Numbered from the stretch's first letter, positions 43,461-53,296 are shown. The stretch: 64,000 nt of DNA from Hyphomicrobium album (GCF_009708035.1 NZ_WMBQ01000001.1:2175501-2239500), one strand, 5' to 3'. Made by a program: numbers and translations. The notes: generated by a model not told the origin, from the letters alone.

Positions 43461-43840
43461 TCGTCGCCGGGATAGGCTGTCGCCGCGGCGCAACCGTCGA
43501 GGCGGTGCTCGAAGCGATCGCTGCGGCGATCGCGCAGAACAACGTCACGGCCCCGCAACTCGTTGGACTCGCGGTGCCCGAGGAGAAATTGTGTGAAGCG
43601 GGCATCATTGCCGCTGCTGACAGGCTCGCGCTTCCGGTCATCGGCGTCTCGCCTGCAGACCTCGCGCGCGTAGGCGACGGCTTCCTGACCTTTTCCGAGC
43701 GCGTGCAATCTCTGAAGGGAGTTCCGTCCGTCGCCGAGGCTGCGGCGCTTGCCGCCGCCGGAGCCGGCGCCCGGCTCATAGCTGCCCGCACGACCACGCC
43801 GACGGTCACCTGCGCTCTGGCGACAGGAAGCGGTGCATGA
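43457..43840 (+). CDS. cobE: Cobalamin biosynthesis protein CobE (CbiG C-terminal type)
   Basis: A 127-residue protein matching the CobE/GbiG C-terminal family ([19 protein letters not shown] at the start, [12 protein letters not shown] in the middle). Its function in the aerobic pathway is not firmly set; homologous CbiG acts in delta-lactone opening in the anaerobic route. ATG 43457 overlaps the cobL stop, and the gene overlaps cobM by four bases. The longer frame beginning in cobL is rejected. Confidence 0.88.
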   Translation: MIVAGIGCRRGATVEAVLEAIAAAIAQNNVTAPQLVGLAVPEEKLCEAGIIAAADRLALPVIGVSPADLARVGDGFLTFSERVQSLKGVPSVAEAAALAAAGAGARLIAARTTTPTVTCALATGSGA

Positions 43841-44604
43841 CGGTTCATTTCATCGGCGCCGGGCCGGGCGCCCCCGACCTCATTACCGTCCGCGGGCGCG
43901 ACCTCATCGCAACGTGCCCCGTCTGTCTCTATGCCGGGTCGCTGGTGCCGCAAGCGGTGCTCGCTCATTGTCCTCCAGCTGCACGCATCGTGGACACCGC
44001 ACCGCTGTCGCTCGACGAGATCATAGCGGAGATGCAACGTGCCTCTGAGCGCGCAGAGGACGTCGCCCGACTGCATTCGGGCGACCTTTCGATCTGGAGT
44101 GCCCTCGGCGAGCAGCTCCGCCGTCTTGACGCGCTTGGCATCCCTTACACCGTCACGCCGGGCGTCCCCGCATTCGCCGCCGCCGCAGCGGCGCTAAGGC
44201 AGGAGTTGACCTTGCCGGAGGTGACACAGTCGGTGGTGCTCACCCGTACGCCGGGACGCGCATCGAGCATGCCGCCGCGCGAAACCCTCGCCGCCTTCGC
44301 CGCCACCGGCGCCACGCTTGCCGTGCATTTGTCGATCCACGTGCTCGACGAGGTCGTCGCCGCACTGAAGCCGTTCTACGGCGATGCTTGTCCCGTCGCG
44401 GTTGTCTATCGCGCGACGTGGCCGGACGAACGCGTCATCCGCGCGACCCTCGACAGCATTTCAGAAGCCGTAGCTGAAAGCGGTCCTGTCGAGCGTACGG
44501 CACTCATTCTCGTCGGTCCCGCGCTCGGCGCTAAGAATTTTTCCGACAGCGCCCTCTACTCCAAGGACTACGAACGACGCTTCCGCCGGAGCGCCGATGA
44601 CTGA
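43837..44604 (+). CDS. cobM: Precorrin-4 C11-methyltransferase
   Basis: SAM-dependent methylase acting on precorrin-4 at C-11, 255 residues. Motifs: [40 protein letters not shown], and [20 protein letters not shown] identify CobM/CbiF. It overlaps cobE by four and cobA by eight bases. Confidence 0.95.
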   Translation: MTVHFIGAGPGAPDLITVRGRDLIATCPVCLYAGSLVPQAVLAHCPPAARIVDTAPLSLDEIIAEMQRASERAEDVARLHSGDLSIWSALGEQLRRLDALGIPYTVTPGVPAFAAAAAALRQELTLPEVTQSVVLTRTPGRASSMPPRETLAAFAATGATLAVHLSIHVLDEVVAALKPFYGDACPVAVVYRATWPDERVIRATLDSISEAVAESGPVERTALILVGPALGAKNFSDSALYSKDYERRFRRSADD

Positions 44605-45379
44605 CCTTGCGTTTCCCGAGTTCCGCCCCGGCGAGGTCTGGTTGGTCGGTGCCGGTCCGGGCGACCCGCGGCTGCTGACGCTCATGGCGCTACACGCGCT
44701 GCGCTCGGGCGACGTGATCGTACACGACGAGCTGATCGATAAGCGCGTGCTCAGCCTGGCCGCGCCCGGCACTGCGATCCAGGGCGCCGGAAAGCGCGGC
44801 GGCACCCCCTCACCCCATCAGTCCGACATCAACGAGCATCTGATCGCGCTCGCCCGCGAGGGCCGCAAGGTCGTGCGCTTGAAGGGCGGTGATCCGTTCG
44901 TATTCGGGCGGGGCGGTGAGGAAGCCCAAGCCCTCGCCCATGCCGGCATCCGCTTCCGCGTCGTGCCGGGCATCACCTCGGGGCTCGCCGCCGCGGCCCT
45001 GGCCGGCATTCCCGCGACGACGCGCGAAACCAATCACGCGGTCATCCTGGCCACCGGTCATCGCGCGCTGGACGAGACGTCGGTGCGCGATTGGGAGGCG
45101 ATGGCGCGCACCGGACAACCCATCATCCTCTACATGGCGATGTCGAATCTGGCCCGGATCGCTGAAGTGTTCCTCGGCGCCGGCTTGGCGGCGGATACGC
45201 CGGTCGCCATCATCGCGTCGGCGACCTACGCGGAGGAGCGCCTGCTCGAGACCGAGCTCGGACGCGCGGCACAAGATGCGCGCGACAACGGCATCGGTGC
45301 ACCGGCCATTGTCGCTGTCGGAAGTGTCGTGGGTGTGCGCAGGCACCTACTTCATGCGCTTCTCCAGGGGGAGGCATGA
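44597..45379 (+). CDS. cobA: Uroporphyrinogen-III C-methyltransferase
   Basis: Adds methyl groups at C-2 and C-7 of uroporphyrinogen III to make precorrin-2, the branch point from heme. The protein has 260 residues, a stand-alone SUMT with no CysG oxidase domain. Motifs: [58 protein letters not shown] and [18 protein letters not shown]. It overlaps cobB by four bases. Confidence 0.95.
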   Translation: MTDLAFPEFRPGEVWLVGAGPGDPRLLTLMALHALRSGDVIVHDELIDKRVLSLAAPGTAIQGAGKRGGTPSPHQSDINEHLIALAREGRKVVRLKGGDPFVFGRGGEEAQALAHAGIRFRVVPGITSGLAAAALAGIPATTRETNHAVILATGHRALDETSVRDWEAMARTGQPIILYMAMSNLARIAEVFLGAGLAADTPVAIIASATYAEERLLETELGRAAQDARDNGIGAPAIVAVGSVVGVRRHLLHALLQGEA

Positions 45380-46707
45380 GCACCTGCCCTCCCGGTCTCA
45401 TCATCGCCGCAGCCCGATCCGGCAGCGGAAAATCGACCCTGACAATGGGGTTGTTGCGAGCGCTGACCCAGAGCGGCGTGAAGGTCCAGCCATTCAAGTG
45501 CGGGCCCGACTACATCGATCCAGCCTTCCACACCGCGGCGTGCGGACGAACTAGCTTCAATCTCGACGCCTGGGCAATGCGAACCGGCGTGATCGAGGCG
45601 CTCATCGGCACGGCGGGCGTCGACGCCGACATCTGTCTCGTCGAGGGCGTGATGGGCCTGTTCGACGGGGCCAAGGGACAGGGGCAGCACGGCCTTGGAT
45701 CGACCGCGGATCTTGCCATGCTGCTAGGCTGGCCGGTGCTGCTCATCCTCGATGTCGCCGCGCAGTCGGAGACCGCCGCCGCCGTGGCGCTCGGCCTCAG
45801 CCGCTATCGCGCCGGCCTGCAGGTCGCCGGCGTTGTGTTGAACTGCGTTGGCGGGCCGAGCCACGCCGCGTCGGTCACGACCGCGATCGAGGCGTTGGGC
45901 ATTCCCGTGCTCGGCGCCGTGCCGCGCACGCCGGAGGCCGAGCTCAAGCATCGCCATCTCGGCCTGGTTCAGGCGGCGGAGATCAGCGATCTGGATGCGC
46001 GCATCGCCGCAATGGCGGCGGTCGTCGCCCGTTGCATCGATCTCGACCGACTGGTGCAGCTGACGCGGCCGATGCACATCGCGCCCGAGGTGAGCACGCG
46101 CATCAAGCGCCCTCCCCCTCCCGGCCAGCGGATCGCGTTGGCGCGGGATGCCGCATTCTCCTTTACCTACCCGCACATCGTTGACGGCTGGCGGCTCGCC
46201 GGGGCGGAGATCTCCACGTTTTCTCCGCTTGCCGACGAAGGGCCACCGCACGACTGCGATGCAGTATGGCTGCCAGGCGGATACCCAGAGCTGCACGCAG
46301 GGAAGCTGGCAAATGCCGCAACCTTCCGTGCGCGCATGGCTGAATGCGCAGAGCAAGGTGTGCCCGTGCACGGGGAGTGCGGTGGCTACATGCTGCTCGG
46401 CGCCGGCCTGGAGGACGCCGACGGACGGCGTCATACGATGCTCGGCCTCCTCGGTCTCGAGACATCTTTCAAGGCGCGCCGCCTGCACCTCGGCTACCGG
46501 CGTGCGCATCTCCTGTCGGCCGACGGCACGCAGAAGACGAGTTCGGAGCTGCTCGGCCACGAATTCCACTACTGCAGCGTGCTCGCCAACCCCGACACGC
46601 CCTTCGCAGCGATCACGGATGCGACAGGTGCGCCAGCCAGTGACCCAGGCGCGCGGCGCGGTGAAGTCACGGGCACATTCTTCCACTTGATCGATCTCGC
46701 CGACTGA
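45376..46707 (+). CDS. cobB: Hydrogenobyrinic/cobyrinic acid a,c-diamide synthase
   Basis: Amidates the a and c acetate side chains using glutamine and ATP. The protein has 443 residues. Its N-terminal ATP-binding domain begins GLIIAAARSGSGKSTLTMGL, and VQPFKCGPDYIDPAFH follows. The C-terminal amidotransferase domain has its cysteine in VHGECGGYMLLG and a late GTFFHLIDLAD. It is the last gene of the riboswitch-led operon; the gene beyond is convergent. Confidence 0.95.
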   Translation: MSTCPPGLIIAAARSGSGKSTLTMGLLRALTQSGVKVQPFKCGPDYIDPAFHTAACGRTSFNLDAWAMRTGVIEALIGTAGVDADICLVEGVMGLFDGAKGQGQHGLGSTADLAMLLGWPVLLILDVAAQSETAAAVALGLSRYRAGLQVAGVVLNCVGGPSHAASVTTAIEALGIPVLGAVPRTPEAELKHRHLGLVQAAEISDLDARIAAMAAVVARCIDLDRLVQLTRPMHIAPEVSTRIKRPPPPGQRIALARDAAFSFTYPHIVDGWRLAGAEISTFSPLADEGPPHDCDAVWLPGGYPELHAGKLANAATFRARMAECAEQGVPVHGECGGYMLLGAGLEDADGRRHTMLGLLGLETSFKARRLHLGYRRAHLLSADGTQKTSSELLGHEFHYCSVLANPDTPFAAITDATGAPASDPGARRGEVTGTFFHLIDLAD

Positions 46708-46742
46708 TCGTGTGAACTCTCAATTTTGATGCGGGCCCAGGC

Positions 46743-48263
46743 CTATGGGAATTTCCCACGCGTCAACGTCCGCCAGCCCACCACGACTCCGGACACGGAG
46801 ATGATCAGTCCGGCGATCGAAAGCAGCCAGACTATCCCATCGCGCGCCGGCTGGTTCCGAAGCAGCACCGGCAGGTCGTAGTCGTGCAGGAAGTTGAACA
46901 GCCAGCGATAAGTGCGGGCGCTGCTGTCGCTCAGTCCGGCGATCTCGCCCGTTTGCGGATCAATGATCAGCCACGTGCGGTTGGCGTCCTCGAACTGCAC
47001 CCTGAGAACCGGCAGCGGGCGCTTGCGATGGTGGGAGTACCAGTAAACATCCTCCTCAGTGAGGAGGTCGACCGCCGCGATGCGGTCGGCCGGGTAGGCG
47101 GCCTGCGCCGCCTTGACCAGCAATGTTTGATCTAGTGCCAGCGGTGATCCAGTGCTGGCGGCGAGCAGGGCTGAACCGCCTGGCTTGCGGGCGAGCATGA
47201 TAGGCGTTGCGCCGACCCAAGCGAACGAGAGTTCGCTGGCGCTCGTGCCGATTGCGGCGGCGAGAGCCTCCGACGTCACGCCCAGGGTGGGTGGCGAGGC
47301 CCGACCGGCGTAGGCGGCACGCTGCGCATCGGTGTTCTGCGTGCGCGCGAACAACTTGAACGGGTTCATGGACAGCCAGCCGCTGGCGATCCACGTGACG
47401 AGGAAAAGGCCCCCGATGAGACCTCCGAGGTGGTGCCATTTCATCCAGCCCCGATGCGGCGTCATCGACTTGCCCTTGGCGGCGCGGCTAGGACGCAGCC
47501 GGAGGATACCGATCCACATCCCCGCAACGGCGCCGATGATCATCGGCCCGGATAGCCAGACCACAACCTGATGCCACAAGTCGGCATCCCTGCGGATGGG
47601 CGAGAAGTAGATCCAATGCGGGATGGCGCCGAGCCAATTCCACACGCGCTCGAAGTGGGTCGTGTCCTGCACGATCTCACCGGTGCGCGAGGAGACGTAG
47701 ACGACGGTGGCCGCCGCATCGCCGAGCTCGAGCTTGTAGAGCGGCCGGTAGGGATCGTACTTCCGCGTCACCGTCCATTGATCGTAGTCGATCACGGAAG
47801 CACGAGCGATCTTCTCGCCGAATGTCGCGCCGACGACCCTGCGCGCGTCCGCCTCGCTGACATCGCTAACGGGCTCGCCGGAGACGGCCGAGACCGAAAC
47901 GTGCTTGCCGCTGGCGACGAGGCGATAGACCGGTTCCGCCCCGCCCATCTCCAGCCGGAACACGGACGGCAGTGCGGTCAGCCCCGATCTCGCGAGCGCT
48001 TCGTCGGGAAGCACCTTCACGGTTCCGGGAGCGATCGCCGGTAGCGAAGCTACGCGCTGCTCATCGTTCCACACCGGAAACGGCACGTAGAGCATCACTA
48101 GTCCGGAGAGGAACCACATGACACTCAATATGCACGTGGTCACGCCGAGCCAGCGGTGCGTGTAAAAAAGCCACCGCTTGCCGGTTTTCATGGCCCGCCG
48201 CGCCATACCGGCACGGCGGACCTTCGGCGCAGTGAACGACTGCGCATGGGTGAGATCGTTCAT
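46743..48263 (-). CDS. PepSY-associated membrane protein (reductase-like)
   Basis: A 506-residue membrane protein of the PepSY-TM type. The first helix follows KRWLFYTHRWLGVTTCILSV, which has the conserved HRW histidine. Further helices are near the middle (WHQVVVWLSGPMIIGAVAGM, and WMKWHHLGGLIGGLFLVTW with histidines) and at the C-terminus (WLLSIAGLIISVSGVVVGW). PepSY segments lie between them. Relatives beside TonB receptors are thought to reduce imported metal chelates, with the His-bearing helices binding heme. ATG 48263 follows the receptor stop by one base, so it is coupled to that gene and under the same cobalamin riboswitch. Confidence 0.85.
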   Translation of the reverse strand: MNDLTHAQSFTAPKVRRAGMARRAMKTGKRWLFYTHRWLGVTTCILSVMWFLSGLVMLYVPFPVWNDEQRVASLPAIAPGTVKVLPDEALARSGLTALPSVFRLEMGGAEPVYRLVASGKHVSVSAVSGEPVSDVSEADARRVVGATFGEKIARASVIDYDQWTVTRKYDPYRPLYKLELGDAAATVVYVSSRTGEIVQDTTHFERVWNWLGAIPHWIYFSPIRRDADLWHQVVVWLSGPMIIGAVAGMWIGILRLRPSRAAKGKSMTPHRGWMKWHHLGGLIGGLFLVTWIASGWLSMNPFKLFARTQNTDAQRAAYAGRASPPTLGVTSEALAAAIGTSASELSFAWVGATPIMLARKPGGSALLAASTGSPLALDQTLLVKAAQAAYPADRIAAVDLLTEEDVYWYSHHRKRPLPVLRVQFEDANRTWLIIDPQTGEIAGLSDSSARTYRWLFNFLHDYDLPVLLRNQPARDGIVWLLSIAGLIISVSGVVVGWRTLTRGKFP

Positions 48264-48264
48264 T

Positions 48265-50610
48265 TCAATACTTGATGCGGTAGCTGAGCTCGGCCGAACG
48301 CGGTGGGGCAAGTTGCCATTCGGTGGCGTTGCCTCCGACCGCATAGACCTCGTCGAAGGCATTGAAGACCCAGAGCGCGATCTCGCTGTTGTTGGTGACG
48401 TCGTAGTCGACCCCGAGGTTCACGACGGTGAACGGCGGACGCTTCACGGTATTGGCGTCGTCGTTGTACATCGTGCCGACCCACTGCACGCCGAGGTGCC
48501 CTTCCCATTGCGGCATGAATGCCCAGCTCAGCCAGTTGTTGATCACCTGCTGCGGAACGTTCGTCGGCCGGTTGCCGGAGAAGTCGACCAGACGCGCATT
48601 CACCCCCGATCCGGTAGTCGTCGCGAATTGGTCGTACTGCGCTTCGAGCACGGCAACGTTGCCTTCGTAACGCAGCGTTTCGGTTACCTGCAGGGCCACC
48701 GAAGCCTCGATGCCGCGCGAGGACTGGGCACCGATTTGACGCACGATGAGCGAATTGTTCGGATCCGGAGACAACAAGTTCTGCTTCTCGATGTCGTAGG
48801 CGGCCAGCGTCCACTCGCCGAGTCCGTTCCAGAACGCCTGCTTCACGCCAACCTCGTACTGCTGCCCCGTGGCGAGTTCGAAGTTGGCGTTGGCGGCGCT
48901 GAGGGTGATGACGGCGCCGCCGATGGGATCGACACCGGTCGAATATTGGCCATAGAACGCCAGATCCTTGACGGGCGTGAAGACTGCTCCGACCCGCCAC
49001 GGCGTATGCGAGAATTCCCTGCGCACATACCCGCCGGTGAGCAGATCCCAGCGATTGAGGGTCGGCTTATCCAGCCGGATGCCAGCAACGAGCGCCAGCT
49101 GCTTCGACAGCTCCAGCCTGTCCTCGGCGAAAACCGAATACTGCCTGGTGACCGTTCCGGTTCTCGGGCCCATGCCCGGCGGATTGTGGATGAAGAATCC
49201 CGGCGTCGGATTGTAAGCGTCGACGTACGACTCGGGCACCGGCGTCGCTCCCGAATTGCTCGTGCTGACGAACGCGATGCGGTTCACATCGAAGCCGACG
49301 ACTAGCTCGTTCTTGACGCCACCCCCGAAGTTGGCGCGCAGCGTCGCATCCAACCGGTTGCCGTACTGCTCCTGGTCGTGGGCGACCTCGGTGTAGCTTG
49401 TGCGCTTCACCTTGCCGGCGTTGGGGCCGGTTTCCTGGAAGTCGTAGGTTTCTACGTTGTGCCAGTGGCGGTCGGTCGTCAGGCGGTAGGCGGTGTTGGT
49501 CAGCGAGAACCACTGCGTCGGGTCCCACTCCGTCTTCACTTGCGTCCAGCTGTCGATGAAGTTCGTGTCGTGATCCTGGATGTTGTAGCTCTTGAAGCGG
49601 ATGCTGTCCGGGATGACGCCGTTGATCAGCGGCGTGCCCCAGTAGCTGTTGGGCGAGCGATACGCCTGATCGTGCGAGACGGTCAGCTTGAGTTCCTTGA
49701 CGGGCTTGTAGGAAACGGCGCCCGACAGAGCGATGGAGCTGAAGTCGCCGTGCTCGTTGTCCATCCAGCCTTCGGACTGAACGCCACTGGCGTCGATACG
49801 GTAGGCGAGCTGGTCACTGATCGGACCACCCGATCCCACGCCAAACCGGCGTGTCGCATCGGTCCCGACGGCGACGAGGGCTTCATTCGTGAAATAGTCG
49901 GTCGGCTTCTTCGGCACGACATTGACGACGCCGCCGATGGCGCCCTCGCCATAGAGCACCGAAGCTGGACCGCGCAGGACCTCGATGCGCTCCGCCGACC
50001 AAGCGTCGAACGGGAAGGTCACTGTGCCGGCGCCGACGTAGAGCCGCGTGCCATCGTAAAGCTGCATGACCGACCCGTGGCCGTTAAAGCCGCGCGTCGC
50101 AAGGCCGGTGTCACCGTTGCCCGGCGAAGCCGACGACGTGAAGCCGGCGGCATTCTGGGTCACCGCCTGGCTGACGCTCGTCTGCCTGCGCTCCTGGATG
50201 GTCACACCGGGGATTACCTCGACGCTCGCTGGAGTTTCGAGTGGCGTCAGTCCCAAGCGGCTGCCGGTTTGCGTTGGCACATCGAGATTGAGCCCGGGCT
50301 TGGATTGGCCTTCGCCGGAGCTGTTGGCCGACGCGGAGCTGCTCGGCGCGGGAGTGCCTGGAGCCGATGGTCCGGGCGCTTGCTTGACCTTCTTCTTTAC
50401 GGACGCTTTCTTTTTCGGATCGGTCGAGGTGGTCACCTCGACCGCTGGCAGCTGCACCGTTTCAGCGGCCGGTGCCGGCTGCGGCGGCTCAACAGCTTGC
50501 GCATGGGCACCGCCGCTGTGGGCGGCAAGAGCGACGGCTGACGCCGCGAGCGCGCTGGCAGTGCGCGTGAAAAGAGAACGACACTTTCGATAGGATGAAC
50601 GCAGATACAC
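48265..50610 (-). CDS. TonB-dependent receptor under cobalamin riboswitch control
   Basis: Outer-membrane active-transport receptor of 781 residues. It has a signal peptide (about 1-38), a TonB-box-like LPAVEVTTS, a Pro/Ser/Lys-rich spacer, and a plug domain with the siderophore-receptor pattern (TPASVEVIPGVTIQERRQ, AERIEVLRGPASVLYGEGAI). A 22-strand barrel follows, ending in aromatic-rich strands. By sequence it looks like a siderophore receptor (FhuA/FpvA group), yet its leader carries a cobalamin riboswitch. The cargo may therefore be a corrinoid or a cobalt chelate. The PepSY gene follows it directly. Confidence 0.92.
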   Translation of the reverse strand: MYLRSSYRKCRSLFTRTASALAASAVALAAHSGGAHAQAVEPPQPAPAAETVQLPAVEVTTSTDPKKKASVKKKVKQAPGPSAPGTPAPSSSASANSSGEGQSKPGLNLDVPTQTGSRLGLTPLETPASVEVIPGVTIQERRQTSVSQAVTQNAAGFTSSASPGNGDTGLATRGFNGHGSVMQLYDGTRLYVGAGTVTFPFDAWSAERIEVLRGPASVLYGEGAIGGVVNVVPKKPTDYFTNEALVAVGTDATRRFGVGSGGPISDQLAYRIDASGVQSEGWMDNEHGDFSSIALSGAVSYKPVKELKLTVSHDQAYRSPNSYWGTPLINGVIPDSIRFKSYNIQDHDTNFIDSWTQVKTEWDPTQWFSLTNTAYRLTTDRHWHNVETYDFQETGPNAGKVKRTSYTEVAHDQEQYGNRLDATLRANFGGGVKNELVVGFDVNRIAFVSTSNSGATPVPESYVDAYNPTPGFFIHNPPGMGPRTGTVTRQYSVFAEDRLELSKQLALVAGIRLDKPTLNRWDLLTGGYVRREFSHTPWRVGAVFTPVKDLAFYGQYSTGVDPIGGAVITLSAANANFELATGQQYEVGVKQAFWNGLGEWTLAAYDIEKQNLLSPDPNNSLIVRQIGAQSSRGIEASVALQVTETLRYEGNVAVLEAQYDQFATTTGSGVNARLVDFSGNRPTNVPQQVINNWLSWAFMPQWEGHLGVQWVGTMYNDDANTVKRPPFTVVNLGVDYDVTNNSEIALWVFNAFDEVYAVGGNATEWQLAPPRSAELSYRIKY

Positions 50611-50867
50611 TGGAATAACCCCCCCCCATACGCCAACTGGCCGGGGGGAGCACGCGGGTACGCACTCTCAATTTCAGCACATATGATCAGCCGCACCGAC
50701 GGCGCGACGCGCCGTGGCGAAATCAATCACCGCCTGAACCAATTAGTGTCTGGAGATGACACCGTAGAATGACATGCCTGACGTAGCTCCCCTTCGGATG
50801 CACATCAGTCGCCACTACGGGTAACCGTTCCACCGCGCGGCCCGCACGGCGAATGGGCGACTTGTGG

Positions 50868-51035
50868 CGGCAGGTCTCCTGGCTGGCGGCTCGAACGTCC
50901 CTTCCGACCTTCCCGGCACTTCAAGGCGAAGCGCCAGTGGCATATCCGGAAGTGACTCGCCGCTTACAGTTGCGGGCGCAGCCGCGGCTTTGACTTGCGT
51001 CTCACCGCGTTCCCTAACTCCGTCACAACCCCAAT
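50868..51035 (-). promoter_or_regulatory. Cobalamin riboswitch upstream of TonB receptor
   Basis: On the minus strand the conserved elements appear in order: GGGAACGCGGTGAGACG, GGCTGCGCCCGCAACTGTAA, GCCACTGGC, GTGCCGGGAAGG, and the B12 box GCCAGGAGACCTGCC (50883-50869). A -35-like TTGACA lies upstream at 51063-51058. About 258 bases separate the B12 box from the receptor ATG, a long leader that can hold a terminator or ribosome-site platform. Small frames inside this region are shadows. The remaining intergenic stretch up to mtdB (51036-51195) shows nothing else. Confidence 0.95.
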
Positions 51036-51195
51036 GTGCACCTGTATGCGTGCTGCATGTCAAGACCCAAAAGCGCGGCTCGATAGACGACGAGCAACGC
51101 GTGCCAATGTGACATGCACCCCGGTGCCTGACCTTGCCGCTCGCGTCCGGGACAATTGCGCGATCTCGACCAGCCCCGACGCGGAGCGTTCCCCG

Positions 51196-52215
51196 TCAGG
51201 GGTTCGCGGGCCGGGCACAAACGAGCTTGCGCGCTTTCGCGAATGCATGCGTGAAGTCGAGCATGACCGTTTCGCGCGATGCAAGCATGCTGCGGAATAG
51301 AGCCGCCTGTGTCTTGTACTTGATGTCACCGATTGCGAGCGGACCCACCGAGGCAACGTCCGAGCCGTCGAGCAAGCGACCACGGTCGAACAGCTCCACC
51401 CCCTCGATGCCCGATGGCGGCACTGCGTTGACATCGGCGACGACGGCAAGTCGTCGCGACTTGGCAAGCTGCTTTTGCGTCAAGACGCGAACACCGGCGG
51501 CAGCCGCGCATAGCACGATGTCCGCCTTGGCGACGATCGATGCTTTGTCGGTGGCACGCCCTGCGGCCACGGGTTTCAGATCGACGCCGAATCTCGCGCG
51601 GCCGGCGCGCACGAAAGGCTCGAGGGCTTTGACCCCAATGTGCGAGGTCATCGTCACCTTCGCCCCGGCCTGCGCGGCAATGATCGACGAGGCGAAGCCA
51701 ACGACACCGGTTGCCCCGAAGACCGCCACCTGGGCACCTTTCAGCGAGTGACCGGTGCGGGCGCGATAGACGTCCTCCACCAGCGCCACCATGGCAGCGG
51801 CCGTCGTGAACGATCCACCCGGATCGGCGAATGCGGAGAGCTGGAACGGCGGAACGAGCGCCGCTTGCGCAGCAGCCAGCATATCGAGCGCAAGCAGGGC
51901 GTCCTTGCCGCCGATGAACAGGCCCGTCCGGCAGCCATACTCGACAGGGCGAGAGAAGATGGCGTCCTGCACGAGACCGGTGGTGTGCTCCAGACCCGCA
52001 TTGGTATGCGGGACGACGACCTTGAAGCCGGCATCGACCGCCATGTTGACATCGAACGGACTGGCGAACGCTTGCGTGGAAAGGAAATGAAGGATGGGAG
52101 TGGCCGACGGTTGCTTGCGCGATCTGCGCGTGGACGCTGGTTGCTGCCCCCCCTCGGAGGCAGTTTGCGTCGGGGCTATTTCCGAGAGGAGATTGGATTG
52201 ATCGTCCATACGCAT
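51196..52215 (-). CDS. mtdB: NAD(P)-dependent methylene-tetrahydromethanopterin dehydrogenase
   Basis: Oxidises methylene-H4MPT to methenyl-H4MPT in formaldehyde oxidation by methylotrophs; cytosolic. The protein has 339 residues from ATG 52215. MtdB-type motifs are clear: SPFDVNMAVDAGFKVVVPHT, GLVQDAIFSRP, FIGGKDALLALDMLAAAQ, VPPFQLSAFADPGGSFTTAA, and the nucleotide-binding loop VAVFGATGVVGFASSI. About 38 N-terminal residues (QPASTRRSRKQ region) extend beyond the conserved core. ATG 52215 follows CGGAG by 9 bases; GTG 52224 is also in frame. No other H4MPT genes are nearby. Confidence 0.92.
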   Translation of the reverse strand: MRMDDQSNLLSEIAPTQTASEGGQQPASTRRSRKQPSATPILHFLSTQAFASPFDVNMAVDAGFKVVVPHTNAGLEHTTGLVQDAIFSRPVEYGCRTGLFIGGKDALLALDMLAAAQAALVPPFQLSAFADPGGSFTTAAAMVALVEDVYRARTGHSLKGAQVAVFGATGVVGFASSIIAAQAGAKVTMTSHIGVKALEPFVRAGRARFGVDLKPVAAGRATDKASIVAKADIVLCAAAAGVRVLTQKQLAKSRRLAVVADVNAVPPSGIEGVELFDRGRLLDGSDVASVGPLAIGDIKYKTQAALFRSMLASRETVMLDFTHAFAKARKLVCARPANP

Positions 52216-52816
52216 ACAAGGCACTCCGGTGGGCAGGATCGTTGTCCCGCAGGCTAAGCGCGACGTCGGGGCTGCTTATCAGGCTCGCTCGCGCCCACGC
52301 GGCGCGGCTTACCTGCACAAGGCTTCTCTGTTCGATTTCTTGCATGTCGCGCTTAGGCGACTGGCAATCGTTGGCGTCATGCCGCGGGGACGAGAGCGCC
52401 CCCGGATTGCCCACTCTGCCCCTAGTAAAAGGGAGAGCGGGTTAAGCATCCGCAAAGATGAGGAATGAACCTGAGGGGTCGCGCTGCGGGGCAGCGGTAC
52501 ATCCCAACCGCAAGTTGCGCCGACCGATAGGAACGCGCGGTAAAATGATCGGACTATTCTGTCGTTACACGGAGCATTCCATCACGATGTACTGCCGGTC
52601 TAGGTCTCGGTCCGCAATCGCTCCTAGCGGAATTGGCGTCGCTCTGAATCGAGCTTGGCGCGTCCGAAGTTGGCTTCGCGTTGACGGCCGGCCTTAAGGC
52701 AAAGTGGAGATACTCGGTTGAGCCTGAATGCCAGGTTTATCGAGATTTTCACGGCTCTCAGCCACAGTCGTGCAGGGTCAGCACGTCAGCTGACATCTGA
52801 CCGTGGAGGACCGACC
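52216..52816. other. Divergent intergenic region, mtdB / glycine-rich gene
   Basis: About 600 bases. It should contain the leftward mtdB promoter and the rightward promoter of the exported glycine-rich gene. Small frames (52229-52468, 52458-52697) show no protein features or ribosome sites that I trust. The segment 52540-52610 is the most AT-rich part. No repeats or palindromes stand out. Confidence 0.45.
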
Positions 52817-53296
52817 ATGAGGAAATTGCAGCCGGCACTGGCCGCTAGCATGAGTGTGCTGGTCGGCCTTTCGGCGTTGATGTCAATTGCGGAAGCTCGC
52901 GGTGGCGGCGGCTTCGGCGGTGGTGGCTTCGGCGGCGGAGGCGGACCCGGCGGCGGTCACGGGGGAGGCTTCGGACCCGGCGGCGGTGGCTATGGACCCG
53001 TTCCCGGCGGTGGACCTGGCGGACCTGGCGGACCTGGCGGTGGTGGCTACGGTCCCCCCGGCGGAGGCTATGGCCCTGGCGGTGGTGGATATGGTCCTGT
53101 CCCCGGTCGCACGAACCCGTACGCCCGCAATGCCGTTCCCTTCATCAACATGGACTACAACGACCTCCTGCAGACTCCGCCGAACAACTCCGGCTCGTCG
53201 TTGCCGAACGACTGCGACTACCTAATGAAGAGAGCCGTCGACTCCGGCAGCCCCGATATGTGGAAGCTCTTCAACGACTGCGCTCACAATCGTTGA
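52817..53296 (+). CDS. Exported glycine-rich protein of unknown function
   Basis: A 159-residue protein. It has a signal peptide (MRKLQPALAASMSVLVGLSA, likely cleavage after AEA near 27). A run of about 70 residues of Gly with Phe, Tyr, Pro and Val in GGGGF, GGPGGPGG and GGGYGPVPG units follows. The C-terminus is a more ordered segment (NAVPFINMDYNDLLQTPPNN, two cysteines in NDCDYLM and FNDCAHN that could form a disulfide). The start is fixed by GGAGG 9 bases upstream. A structural or surface role is possible, but I cannot name a family. Confidence 0.75.
   Translation: MRKLQPALAASMSVLVGLSALMSIAEARGGGGFGGGGFGGGGGPGGGHGGGFGPGGGGYGPVPGGGPGGPGGPGGGGYGPPGGGYGPGGGGYGPVPGRTNPYARNAVPFINMDYNDLLQTPPNNSGSSLPNDCDYLMKRAVDSGSPDMWKLFNDCAHNR

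Noticed and set aside
50815-51300. Small frames on both strands upstream of the TonB receptor
   Set aside because: They coincide with the conserved cobalamin riboswitch and lack ribosome sites.
52900-53100. Repetitive GGC-rich DNA as a CRISPR or tandem-repeat element
   Set aside because: The repeats are irregular, short and in frame, encoding Gly-rich sequence behind a signal peptide.
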